A DNA stretch of 64,000 bases from Salipiger sp. IMCC34102 (GTDB taxonomy: Bacteria > Pseudomonadota > Alphaproteobacteria > Rhodobacterales > Rhodobacteraceae), in the NCBI RefSeq assembly GCF_004145405.1, contig NZ_SELQ01000007.1, positions 82,987 to 146,986 on the forward strand. The letters are read 5' to 3'. The notes under the pieces were generated by a model. The model saw nothing but the letters and a program-made list of their open reading frames with translations. It was not told where the DNA came from and did not search any database. Position numbers and translations under genes: made by a program. This document shows, one piece after another, positions 42,647-51,950 of this stretch (position 1 is the first letter of the stretch; every line of letters begins with the position of its first letter).

Positions 42647-43715
42647 ACCCCTCGCCCCCGGCGCCACGATCGGCATCCTCGGCGGTGGCCAGCTGGGCCG
42701 CATGCTGTCCGTCGCCGCCAGCCGCTTGGGCTTCAAGACCTGCATCTTCGAACCCGCGGGCGATTGCCCGGCCTCCCACGTCGCCAATTTCCACCTGAAG
42801 GCGGACTACGACGATACCGACGCATTGACGCAATTTGCGCAATCGGTCGACGTCATCACCTACGAGTTCGAGAACATCCCGACGGGGGCCCTCGACACGC
42901 TCGAAGCCCTAAAGCCCATCCACCCAAACCGCCGCGCGCTCGCCACCTCGCAGGACCGGCTGACGGAAAAGACCTTCCTGCGCGATCTCGGCCTGACCAC
43001 GGCGCCCTTCGCGGAGGTGACCGACCGGGACAGCCTCGATGCGGCGCTGAGGGACATCGGCACCCCCTCGATCCTGAAGACCCGCCGCATGGGCTACGAC
43101 GGCAAGGGCCAGGCGCGCCTGTCCGCGCCAGATGACGCCACCGGCGCGCTCGCCGCGATGGAGGGCGCGCCGGCCCTGCTCGAAGGCTTCGTCGACTTCC
43201 AGCGCGAGGTTTCGGTCATCGCCGCGCGCGGGACGGACGGCTCCGTCGCCTGCTTCGACCCGGCGGAGAACGTCCACCAAGGCGGCATCCTGCACACCTC
43301 CACCGTGCCCGCGACGCTAAGCGCCTCCCAGCGCACCGACGCGGTGCTGATCGCCGCACGCATCCTCAACGCGCTGGACTATGTCGGCGTGCTGGGGGTC
43401 GAGCTTTTCGTCACCCCGGGCGCCCTGGTGGTAAACGAGATCGCGCCGCGCGTGCACAATTCCGGCCACTGGACCCAATCGGGCTGCGCCGTGGACCAGT
43501 TCGAACAGCACATCCGCGCCGTCGCGGGCTGGCCGCTGGGCGACGGGTCGCGTCATTCGGACGTGGTGATGGAGAACCTGATCGGGGACGACATGGACCG
43601 GGTCGCGGACCTTGCGAAGGAGCCCGTCTCGCTGCATCTCTACGGCAAGGGCGAGGCCCGCCCCGGTCGCAAGATGGGCCACGTCAACCGCGTCACCGGA
43701 CCCGCTGCCCGCTGA
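42639..43715 (+). CDS. purK: 5-(carboxyamino)imidazole ribonucleotide synthase
   Basis: 358 residues, ATG 42639. PurK is an ATP-grasp enzyme that carboxylates AIR to N5-CAIR, the substrate of Pur[21 protein letters not shown] opens the N-terminal domain; [24 protein letters not shown] and [15 protein letters not shown] belong to the ATP-grasp fold, and [15 protein letters not shown] is the metal/AIR-binding segment. The PurE-PurK order with an 8-bp overlap is standard. Confidence 0.97.
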   Translation: MTEPLAPGATIGILGGGQLGRMLSVAASRLGFKTCIFEPAGDCPASHVANFHLKADYDDTDALTQFAQSVDVITYEFENIPTGALDTLEALKPIHPNRRALATSQDRLTEKTFLRDLGLTTAPFAEVTDRDSLDAALRDIGTPSILKTRRMGYDGKGQARLSAPDDATGALAAMEGAPALLEGFVDFQREVSVIAARGTDGSVACFDPAENVHQGGILHTSTVPATLSASQRTDAVLIAARILNALDYVGVLGVELFVTPGALVVNEIAPRVHNSGHWTQSGCAVDQFEQHIRAVAGWPLGDGSRHSDVVMENLIGDDMDRVADLAKEPVSLHLYGKGEARPGRKMGHVNRVTGPAAR

Positions 43716-43740
43716 AACCGACCGGCGCGCGGTGCGGTTA

Positions 43741-43780
43741 AGGTATTGTTAAAATTGACATAATATAATTCGCATGCGAA
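43741..43780. other. AT-rich patch with a 12-bp palindrome between convergent genes
   Basis: In this GC-rich window the stretch from 43744 to 43770 is strikingly AT-rich and ends in the perfect palindrome TTCGCATGCGAA (43769-43780). TTGACA and TATAAT words occur but only three bases apart, so they are not a normal promoter pair. It lies between the ends of purK and the lipase-like gene. Confidence 0.5.
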
Positions 43781-43811
43781 ACATCACGGCCGAGGTATCC
43801 GGCCGCGGCGA

Positions 43812-44561
43812 TCAATCCCGCCCCAGCAGGACGCCCGTGAAACTCAGCCCCCGGTCGAAGGCGCCATTCTCGAGGAACGCCACGACCTGCGCCATGACCA
43901 GCGGATTGTTCATCATGAAGGTATGGGTCACCGGCAGCACCAAGTGATCGGCCATTCCGTCCAGCCTGGTCGATTCGACGCTGACCTTGCCGTCGTCCGG
44001 CCCGTCGATGACCGAGGAATAAACCGGGTTCAGGCTGGCGTCGCCTGCGATGATGCCGAGCTCGTAGCCGTCGACGCCCGCCAGGCGATTGGGAAAACTG
44101 CTGTCCTCGGTGCCCAGCTGCTCTCCGGCGGGGCCGTTGATCCACTCGAACGGCTCCCAGTCGCCAAAGACGTCGACCAGCGCCGTGCCGGCGTTGGGCG
44201 GGGCCAGCATGACCACGCGGCCCATCCGCGCGGGCCGGTTCTCCGCTAGCCAGGTCCGCACGAGGATTCCGCCCAGCGAATGGGTGACGAAGTTCACCGT
44301 CCGATCGCCGCAGCGCGCGACGTCCTGCCCGACGTTGTCGTCCACCAGTTCCTGGATCGTCTCCTCGGTCGACGGGTAGCCGCGGTTGACGACGAAATAG
44401 CCCCGGTTCTCCAAGTAGATCTGCATCGGCGTGAGCGAGATCTCGCTGCGCGCCAGACCGTGCAGAAGCACGACGCAATCCGTCTCGGGATTGGCCAGGG
44501 CGGGCCCTCCTTTCGCACAGGCGGTCAAGGTCAGGCACAGGATGAAGGCGAGCGCACGCAT
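43812..44561 (-). CDS. Lipase-like alpha/beta-hydrolase lipoprotein
   Basis: 249 residues, ATG 44561. The N-terminus [19 protein letters not shown] has a lipobox with Cys15, so the protein should be membrane-anchored in the periplasm. The hydrolase fold shows the oxyanion motif LLHGLARS, the nucleophile elbow THSLGG with Ser95, and a candidate catalytic histidine in [12 protein letters not shown] at the end; [17 protein letters not shown] is like esterases/lipases of the same group. Divergent from the Nudix gene by 75 bp. Substrate unknown. Confidence 0.85.
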   Translation of the reverse strand: MRALAFILCLTLTACAKGGPALANPETDCVVLLHGLARSEISLTPMQIYLENRGYFVVNRGYPSTEETIQELVDDNVGQDVARCGDRTVNFVTHSLGGILVRTWLAENRPARMGRVVMLAPPNAGTALVDVFGDWEPFEWINGPAGEQLGTEDSSFPNRLAGVDGYELGIIAGDASLNPVYSSVIDGPDDGKVSVESTRLDGMADHLVLPVTHTFMMNNPLVMAQVVAFLENGAFDRGLSFTGVLLGRD

Positions 44562-44636
44562 GATCAAGGATCTATACCGTTTCCGGTCCGACGCAATCGG
44601 CTTGCGCCGCATGACGTGGGGGTTCACACTCATGTC

Positions 44637-45080
44637 ATGGCCCGCCCCCCTCGCCTTGCCGTCCGCGCGGTGATCGTCCACGACGCCCGACTGCTGCTGG
44701 TGAACGCCTATAAGGATCGGTCCGACCTGTGGTGCGCCCCCGGCGGCGGGGTGGAGCCGCACAGCTCCCTGCACGACAACCTGGCCCGCGAGGTGTCCGA
44801 GGAGACGGGCCTTCGCATCTCGATCGAAGAGCCCTGCCTGGTCAACGAGTTCCACGATCCCGACGGGGACTACCACCAGGTCGACCTTTACTTTCGCTGC
44901 ACAGTCGCAGACGCCCGCATCGATCCCGCCTGGCGCGATCCCGAAGGTGTCGTGCACAATCGCCGCTGGGTCACCCGGGAAGAGGTCGCGGACCTGCGGG
45001 TCAAACCCGACGCCCTGGCGCGGGTGGCCTTCGACGGGGAGAGCGGGGTCTACGATCCGTTGGAGCCGATCGTGAGGTAG
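44637..45080 (+). CDS. Nudix hydrolase with altered Nudix box
   Basis: 147 residues, ATG 44637. The Nudix fold is clear: [29 protein letters not shown] and REVSEETGL, followed by VDLYFRC and [13 protein letters not shown]. In the consensus Gx5Ex7REUxEExGU the Gly and the REVSEETGL part are present, but the first Glu is replaced by Ser (position of GGGVEPHSS). Nudix enzymes hydrolyse nucleoside diphosphate-linked compounds with Mg; the replaced residue may alter rate or substrate. Repeat family 2 lies directly behind the gene. Confidence 0.85.
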   Translation: MARPPRLAVRAVIVHDARLLLVNAYKDRSDLWCAPGGGVEPHSSLHDNLAREVSEETGLRISIEEPCLVNEFHDPDGDYHQVDLYFRCTVADARIDPAWRDPEGVVHNRRWVTREEVADLRVKPDALARVAFDGESGVYDPLEPIVR

Positions 45081-45082
45081 CA

Positions 45083-45140
45083 GGGGGCTCTGCCCCCGCC
45101 CCTGCGGGGCTCCCCCGGAGTTTATCTGGCCAGATGAAGG
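45083..45140 (+). repeat. Dispersed intergenic repeat family 2, copy B
   Basis: The hairpin GGGGGC-TCT-GCCCCC (45083-45097) followed by a 31-bp segment (45110-45140) identical to 27759-27789, including the palindrome ATCTGGCCAGAT. It begins three bases after the Nudix stop codon and could end that transcript. Confidence 0.8.
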
Positions 45141-45160
45141 ATCGGGGCCGCGCCCTGTCC

Positions 45161-46018
45161 CTAGCGCCGGAACGACAGGGCGATCCCGCCGAGGACGAGG
45201 ACGGCGCTTACGCCGAGGCGCAGGGTGAGCGGTTCCGACAGCAGGACCGCGCCGCCCGCGACGGCGATGAGCGGAACGCTCAACTGGGCCGTCGCCGCCG
45301 TCGTCGTGGCGAGCCGGGGCAGAAGCCTGTACCAGAGCGCATAGCCCAGCCCCGACGTCAGCCCGCCGGAGACGAGGGCCGCCGCGACCGCGGGGGTGCC
45401 GAGCGCGCCGATCCCGCCGCTCGCCCAGAGGGCCGCGGCGACGACCGGCAGGCAGAGGGTGAAATTCGCGGCGGAGGTCGCGCGCGGGTCGCGGGCGCCC
45501 TGCCCCAGCAGCGTGTAGCCCGCCCAGCCCAGGCCCGCCGCGATCATCGCGAGCGCGGGGAGAAGCGGCACGGTGACGGCGCCCGATGGCCAGAGCAGCA
45601 GGACGAGCCCCGCCAGGGCCACGGCGCTGCCCGCCCAGCGCGCGGGGCCGATCCGGGCACCGCGCCACAGGGCCCAGCCGAACATACCCAGTTGCACGCA
45701 GCCGAAAAGGATCAGCGCGCCGAGGCCCGCGTCGAGCGCGAGGTAGGCCCAGGAGAAGCCGATCATGTAGGTGGCGAGGGTCGCGGCCCCGGCAAGACGC
45801 GCGCGAAGCCGGCCACCGGTCGCCGCGAAACAGCGGCGGGGGCCCGAGAGGGCAAGCAGGACGGCGGCCCCGGCGGCGACGCGAAGCGTGGCGAAGGTCA
45901 GCGGGGCCATCCCCTGCCCCGCCACGGCGTAGCGGTTCAGAACCGAGTTCGCGGCGAAGGCGATCATGGTGAAGGCGACGAGCAGGCCGAGCCGCAGATT
46001 GCGCGCGTGACGGGTCAT
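45161..46018 (-). CDS. DMT-superfamily transporter (EamA type)
   Basis: 285 residues, ATG 46018, with about ten membrane spans in two EamA repeats (1-135 and 145-285). Typical pieces are [47 protein letters not shown] at the end of repeat one and [37 protein letters not shown] in repeat two. Such carriers export metabolites or amino acids; the substrate cannot be predicted. It stands alone, convergent with the Nudix gene. Confidence 0.9.
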   Translation of the reverse strand: MTRHARNLRLGLLVAFTMIAFAANSVLNRYAVAGQGMAPLTFATLRVAAGAAVLLALSGPRRCFAATGGRLRARLAGAATLATYMIGFSWAYLALDAGLGALILFGCVQLGMFGWALWRGARIGPARWAGSAVALAGLVLLLWPSGAVTVPLLPALAMIAAGLGWAGYTLLGQGARDPRATSAANFTLCLPVVAAALWASGGIGALGTPAVAAALVSGGLTSGLGYALWYRLLPRLATTTAATAQLSVPLIAVAGGAVLLSEPLTLRLGVSAVLVLGGIALSFRR

Positions 46019-46106
46019 CTCGCCCGTGCCCGCGCGCGCAGGCGCGCGGCACGACTTCGGCCACGGTCGGGCGAAAGGCGGCTCAGCGGTTCCAATCGAC
46101 CTGCCG

Positions 46107-47237
46107 TCAGGCCGCGATGTCGAGTGTCAGGATGGTCCCGTGCGCGGAGGAGGCGACGTTCAGATCGCCGTCGAGATACCGCACCATGGCCGAGACGATG
46201 CTGCCCCCCGCGCCGGAGACGCGCTTGCCGCCACGGGTGTCGAGCGTCCGGGTGCTTTCGTCGCTGGCCTCCTCGGTGCGTTGCTCGACCGTGGGCGCGT
46301 TGTCGGGCCAGGTGGACCCTTCCGGCAGGCCGATGCCGTCATCCTCCACCGTCAGGCGCAAGCTGCCGCGGGTCTGCCGGGTGAACCGGATCTGCACGAC
46401 GCCTTCCTCGCGCCCTTCGAAGGCGTGTTCGAGCGCGTTGGTCACGAATTCCGTCAGCAGCAGGCCAAGGCGGGCGGCGGTCTCCATGGGAAGCTCGATC
46501 TCGTCGCAGGAGATGTTCAACCGGATCGAGGCGCGGCCGTCCAATGCGCCGATCGTATTGGCCACGCGGCTGAGATAGGCCCCGGCCGGCACCGTCTCCG
46601 CGCCGGCGGGGGCGACCCCGCTGGGCGAGAGTTCCTCGTAGAGCAGTGCGAGGCTTTGCACCCGATGGCTGAGCGCCTCGAAGGAGGCCTGGGTCACGTC
46701 CCGCCGGGATTGGATGCGGATCATGCTGACCACCATGGCAAGATGATTCTTCACCCGGTGCTGCAACTCGCGCAACATCCGCTCGCTCTCGCCCGAGACG
46801 CCTGCCTCCTGATCGGACGCGCCGGTCTTCATCTCGTTCTGGATGCCGAGAAAGGCCACCATCTTTCCTTCGTCGTCGCGGATCGGGGCGATCACGAGCT
46901 GGTTCATGAAGCGGGTGCCGTCGGCCTTCTCGTTCAGCAGATCGACGGAGACCGATTGCCCCTTTTCAATCGCCTCGCCCAATTTGCGCGCGGCGGCCGG
47001 GTCGGTATCTTCGCACTGCAGCAAACGGCAATTCCGTCCCAGGACGGCGTCTTTCTTGTAGAGCGTCACCTTCTCGAAGGCCTCGTTGACGTATACGAGC
47101 GGATTGTCTTCGAGATTGGGGTCGGTCAGGACCATCGCGATCGGTGAATTCTCGACACTGGCTTCGATATTGCTCCGATCAGGCAAGATGCCCTCCCCTT
47201 TCCCGATGCTGCAGAGACAGCGAATGGACCCATCCAT
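46107..47237 (-). CDS. LOV-domain histidine kinase (HWE/HisKA_2 type), second paralogue
   Basis: 376 residues from ATG 47237; a TTG at 47186 behind AAGGGGAGGG could be the real start. The LOV domain has GRNCRLLQC with the flavin-reactive Cys70, where GxNCRFLQG is usual. The kinase part has LRELQHRVKNHLAMVVSMIR with His159, TEFVTNALEHAFEG and EDDGIGLPEGSTWP; a linker of about 35 residues (QRTEEASDESTRTLDTRGG) interrupts the ATPase domain before the last glycine motif. The paralogue at 34554 shares the layout. It is cytoplasmic and has no adjacent regulator. Confidence 0.88.
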   Translation of the reverse strand: MDGSIRCLCSIGKGEGILPDRSNIEASVENSPIAMVLTDPNLEDNPLVYVNEAFEKVTLYKKDAVLGRNCRLLQCEDTDPAAARKLGEAIEKGQSVSVDLLNEKADGTRFMNQLVIAPIRDDEGKMVAFLGIQNEMKTGASDQEAGVSGESERMLRELQHRVKNHLAMVVSMIRIQSRRDVTQASFEALSHRVQSLALLYEELSPSGVAPAGAETVPAGAYLSRVANTIGALDGRASIRLNISCDEIELPMETAARLGLLLTEFVTNALEHAFEGREEGVVQIRFTRQTRGSLRLTVEDDGIGLPEGSTWPDNAPTVEQRTEEASDESTRTLDTRGGKRVSGAGGSIVSAMVRYLDGDLNVASSAHGTILTLDIAA

Positions 47238-47357
47238 GAAACAATGAGTGATGACGGGCTTATGGACAAGACCGGACCTCGACCTACCGGGGTCAGGGTC
47301 CTCATTTAGTGTAAAGAATTCAAGACAGGACAGCTTTCGCGCCCCCGCCGGAACGTA

Positions 47358-47385
47358 ACAGGGCGACCCCGGAGGGCCGCCCTGT
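47358..47385. terminator. Hairpin downstream of groEL
   Basis: ACAGGGCG (47358-47365) pairs with CGCCCTGT (47378-47385) around a GC-rich loop, 120 bases after the groEL stop and before the LOV kinase gene. There is no strong T-run, so its strength is uncertain. Confidence 0.5.
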
Positions 47386-47507
47386 GTTCATCGCGTGCAA
47401 ACCGCAAAGGTGCGGTGGCGGATGGCGTTGGCCGGGTCAGCGGACGTGTGCGTCCGTCTGTTCCGGCCGCCCAGGTTCGGGGATGACCCCGAGGCCCCGG
47501 GGCTGGC

Positions 47508-49214
<1,707 letters not shown>

Positions 49215-49499
49215 TTACATCGTGCCGAGGATGTCGCTTTCCTTCATGATCAGCAGGTCTTCGCCGTCGATCTTGACTTCGGTGCCGGACCACTTGCCGA
49301 AGAGCACGCGGTCGCCGGCCTTGACGGCCATCTCGATCAGCTCGCCGCTGTCCTTGCGCGCACCGGCGCCGACTGCGATGACTTCGCCCTCGGCGGGCTT
49401 TTCCTTGGCGCTGTCGGGGATGATCAGGCCGCCTGCGGTCTTTTCGTCGCCTTCGATGCGGCGGACAAGCACACGGTCGTGAAGAGGGGTAAATGCCAT
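49215..49499 (-). CDS. groES: Co-chaperonin GroES
   Basis: 94 residues, ATG 49499. The lid of the GroEL chamber: [20 protein letters not shown], with the mobile loop following, and [20 protein letters not shown]. It is the first gene of groES-groEL and is expressed from a sigma-70-like promoter overlapped at its start site by a CIRCE operator for HrcA. Confidence 0.97.
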   Translation of the reverse strand: MAFTPLHDRVLVRRIEGDEKTAGGLIIPDSAKEKPAEGEVIAVGAGARKDSGELIEMAVKAGDRVLFGKWSGTEVKIDGEDLLIMKESDILGTM

Positions 49500-49534
49500 C
49501 TGAAAGACCTTCCTTCGTTGCAGTTTCAATTCCG

Positions 49535-49561
49535 TTAGCACTCTGTCGTGGTGAGTGCCAG
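49535..49561 (-). promoter_or_regulatory. CIRCE operator of groESL
   Basis: TTAGCACTC-N9-GAGTGCCAG on the + strand matches the CIRCE consensus TTAGCACTC-N9-GAGTGCTAA in 16 of 18 arm positions. It lies 36 bases before the groES start codon and just downstream of the -10 box at 49569, where HrcA repressor binding would block initiation. Confidence 0.93.
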
Positions 49562-49568
49562 CGACCGG

Positions 49569-49597
49569 GAGATAGGCAAGCGGATGGATCGTGTCAA
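49569..49597 (-). promoter_or_regulatory. Sigma-70-type promoter of groESL
   Basis: On the minus strand TTGACA (49597-49592), 17 bases, TATCTC (49574-49569). Predicted start of transcription near 49562, at the edge of the CIRCE element. The remaining DNA up to 49881 holds no gene that I can support. Confidence 0.7.
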
Positions 49598-49881
49598 CCG
49601 GATTGAATGACGGGATCCGGCGCAGGTCGGCGAAGGCCTGCTTGCCGTTCGGCGGCAGGCGGCAGGCGCGTTTTGGGCCGGGGACGCGGCACGGGACATC
49701 GCGGATGCGGGCGCGTCCATCGGGGCGGACGATCGTGTTCCCACGGTCGCCCTGCTTTGCAATCCGGACGGCGCACAAAGGGCGCAGCGCCGGGGCGTGC
49801 CGAAGCGATCGGAACAATTCGTCGCGGCGGGGATCAATTTTCCCCACCCGGCGTTGGCAGGCAAAAACCCGGGGGACCTTG

Positions 49882-51474
49882 ATGCCACGCCAGACCTTGA
49901 CGGACCGCGACCACGATCTGCTGTTCGGGGACGATGCGCTCGAACCCGGCGACGCGGTCGTGCACTTCGAACACGGCCTCGCCCGCTACGACGGGGAAGA
50001 GGAGTGCGACCTGGGCGATGCGCACCAGACGCTGACCACCTTTGTCTATCGCAACGGCGGCAAGATGATGCTGCCCGCCGAGGAGGGCCACGATTTCTGG
50101 CGGTTCGGCGCACCGGCCGACACGCTGACGCTGGACCGGTTGAAGTCCGACGACTGGGTCCGGCGGCGCGACGAGATGATCGTCGAGTTGCGCCAGAGCG
50201 CCGATCGCATGGTCGAGCTGGACCGCGCGCGCAAGGCGGCGAAGGCCTCTGCCCTGGTCCCCGACGCAAAAGCCCTCGCCGCCTTCGCGGACGGCTTCGG
50301 CCACGAGCCGACCGAGGACCAGGAGCGTGCGATCGCCGCCGTGCTGGAGGACCTGGGCCGGCAGACCCCGATGGACCGCCTGCTGGTCGGTGACGTGGGC
50401 TTCGGGAAGACGGAAGTAGGCTTGCGTGCGGCAGCCGCCGCGGCCCTGTCGGGCCACCAGGTGGTGCTCGCCGCGCCCACGACCGTGCTGGCGCGCCAGC
50501 ACTACACCTCCTTCGCGGCCCGTTTCGAAGGCACGGGCGTGAGCGTCGCCGAACTGTCCCGCCTGACCGGGGCGGACGACCGCCGCGCGGTCCTCGACGG
50601 CCTGGCCAGCGGCGAGATCGGCGTCGTCATCGGCACGCAGACCCTGCTGGACGACGCGCTCAGCTTCGACGCCCTGGCGCTGGTGATCATCGACGAGGAG
50701 CAGAGGTTCGGCGAGGAACAGAAGGACAAGCTGCGCCACCTCGCGTCCGGCGTGCACGTGCTCAGCATGACGGCGACACCCATCCCGCGTTCGCTGGCCG
50801 CGGCGGAGGTCGGTCTGGTCGACGTGTCGGTCGTGGCGACGGCGCCGAAGAGCCGCAAGCCGGTGGAAACCCGTCTTGGCGTGCTGGACGAGGACACGAT
50901 GCTGGCCGCCATCGCCCGGGAGACGGCGCGCGACGGGCAATGCTACCTCGTCTGCCCCCGCATCGCGGGGGTCGAGCGGATGGAGGCCCTGCTGAAGGAG
51001 CGCAAGGTCGATTTCAGCTACGTCGTGGCCCATGGCCAGATGACGGACGAGGACATGGCCGATGCCATGCTGCGCTTCATGGCCGGAGAGGTCGACGTGC
51101 TGCTGTCCACCTCGATCATCGAGAGCGGGCTGGACAACGGACGGGCCAACACGATGATCGTCTGGAACGCCGAGCGCTTCGGCCTGTCGCAGTTGCACCA
51201 GTTGCGTGGCCGGATCGGGCGCAGCCAGTTGCCCGCGCACATGCTGCTGATGACCGACATGGACACCGACGACGACAGCGACGCCGCGGCGCGCCTGAAC
51301 GCGTTCTCGCGGATGTCCGAGATCGGCGCGGGGTTCCGGATCGCGCGCAAGGACCGTGACATCCGCGGCTTCGGCGCGCTCGACGGGACGGAGCAATCGG
51401 GGCAGATGTCACGACTGGGCATCGGGCTCTATCGGCACGTGCTGAAGAACCACGTGGAGGCGATCGACGGCTGA
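49882..51474 (+). CDS. Mfd-like RID-helicase without UvrA-binding domain
   Basis: 530 residues, ATG 49882. Residues 20-75 resemble the CarD-like RNA polymerase-interacting domain of Mfd ([18 protein letters not shown]). A superfamily 2 motor of the Mfd/RecG kind follows: Walker [12 protein letters not shown] (170-180), DEEQRFG (271-277), TATPIPR (297-303), [19 protein letters not shown] and [12 protein letters not shown]. Mfd is over 1100 residues; the UvrB-like N-terminus, which binds UvrA, and the C-terminal regulatory domain are missing. It could dislodge stalled polymerase without recruiting repair. I take it as a stand-alone gene, not a fragment, because its frame is intact and starts cleanly. 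Confidence 0.82.
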   Translation: MPRQTLTDRDHDLLFGDDALEPGDAVVHFEHGLARYDGEEECDLGDAHQTLTTFVYRNGGKMMLPAEEGHDFWRFGAPADTLTLDRLKSDDWVRRRDEMIVELRQSADRMVELDRARKAAKASALVPDAKALAAFADGFGHEPTEDQERAIAAVLEDLGRQTPMDRLLVGDVGFGKTEVGLRAAAAAALSGHQVVLAAPTTVLARQHYTSFAARFEGTGVSVAELSRLTGADDRRAVLDGLASGEIGVVIGTQTLLDDALSFDALALVIIDEEQRFGEEQKDKLRHLASGVHVLSMTATPIPRSLAAAEVGLVDVSVVATAPKSRKPVETRLGVLDEDTMLAAIARETARDGQCYLVCPRIAGVERMEALLKERKVDFSYVVAHGQMTDEDMADAMLRFMAGEVDVLLSTSIIESGLDNGRANTMIVWNAERFGLSQLHQLRGRIGRSQLPAHMLLMTDMDTDDDSDAAARLNAFSRMSEIGAGFRIARKDRDIRGFGALDGTEQSGQMSRLGIGLYRHVLKNHVEAIDG

Positions 51475-51491
51475 CGCGCCAGACGCCTCGC

Positions 51492-51950
51492 TCAGCCCAG
51501 GCGGTAGAGGTCCACCACCACGCAGGCGGCCTGCCGCCGGCCCGTGCCAACGAAGAGCGTGCGGTTCACCCAGGCGTAGCGCGGATCCCCCGTTTCGAGC
51601 CGTGCGTGGGTGCGCATGTAGTAGGTGTCATGGGCCACGTCCTCGCCCCGGGCGATGGCGGCGATGACGTCCGGCGGGCCGTGGCGGTAGCCAAAGTTGA
51701 CGATCTCGATCAGGGCGCCGTCGTCGGTCTCGAACCCGTAGCGGGTGTCGAGTTCCGCCACCCCGTCGGCGAAGATCGTCTGCCAGTCCGCCCCGAGGGT
51801 CAGGATCCGTCCCGAAAGATCGGGCCCCGTCACGGTCCCGCCGACAATGGGAATGATCCGGCGTTGCCCGGCGCGCCCGGCCCCCATCTCCCGGATTGGG
51901 CCGAGTTCGACGGTAAGCCGGCAGGCGAAGTCAAGCGCTGGCGGTTGCAT
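51492..51950 (-). CDS. DUF3237 family protein
   Basis: 152 residues, ATG 51950, overlapping the end of the TRAP permease gene by 20 bp, so it belongs to that operon. The start FACRLTVELGPIREMG and GRRIIPIVGGTVTGPDLSGRIL-like stretch, the core YGFETDDGALIEIVNFGYRHG and the ending TLFVGTGRR are typical of DUF3237, a beta-barrel family of unknown function. Linkage to a transporter and a hydrolase suggests a role in the breakdown pathway of the imported compound. Confidence 0.85.
   Translation of the reverse strand: MQPPALDFACRLTVELGPIREMGAGRAGQRRIIPIVGGTVTGPDLSGRILTLGADWQTIFADGVAELDTRYGFETDDGALIEIVNFGYRHGPPDVIAAIARGEDVAHDTYYMRTHARLETGDPRYAWVNRTLFVGTGRRQAACVVVDLYRLG

Noticed and set aside
43755..43769. 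TTGACA and TATAAT as a sigma-70 promoter
   Set aside because: The two words are separated by three bases only, not about 17, and no gene follows.
44562..46064. Extension of the lipase-like frame to 750 residues through the Nudix and DMT genes
   Set aside because: The real protein starts at ATG 44561 directly before a lipoprotein signal peptide; the upstream part is a shadow of two other genes.
49591..49881. Upstream extension of the Mfd-like gene to a start at 49591
   Set aside because: The added 97 residues are Arg/Ser-rich shadow translation and would run from the groESL promoter side; ATG 49882 fits the family-like beginning.
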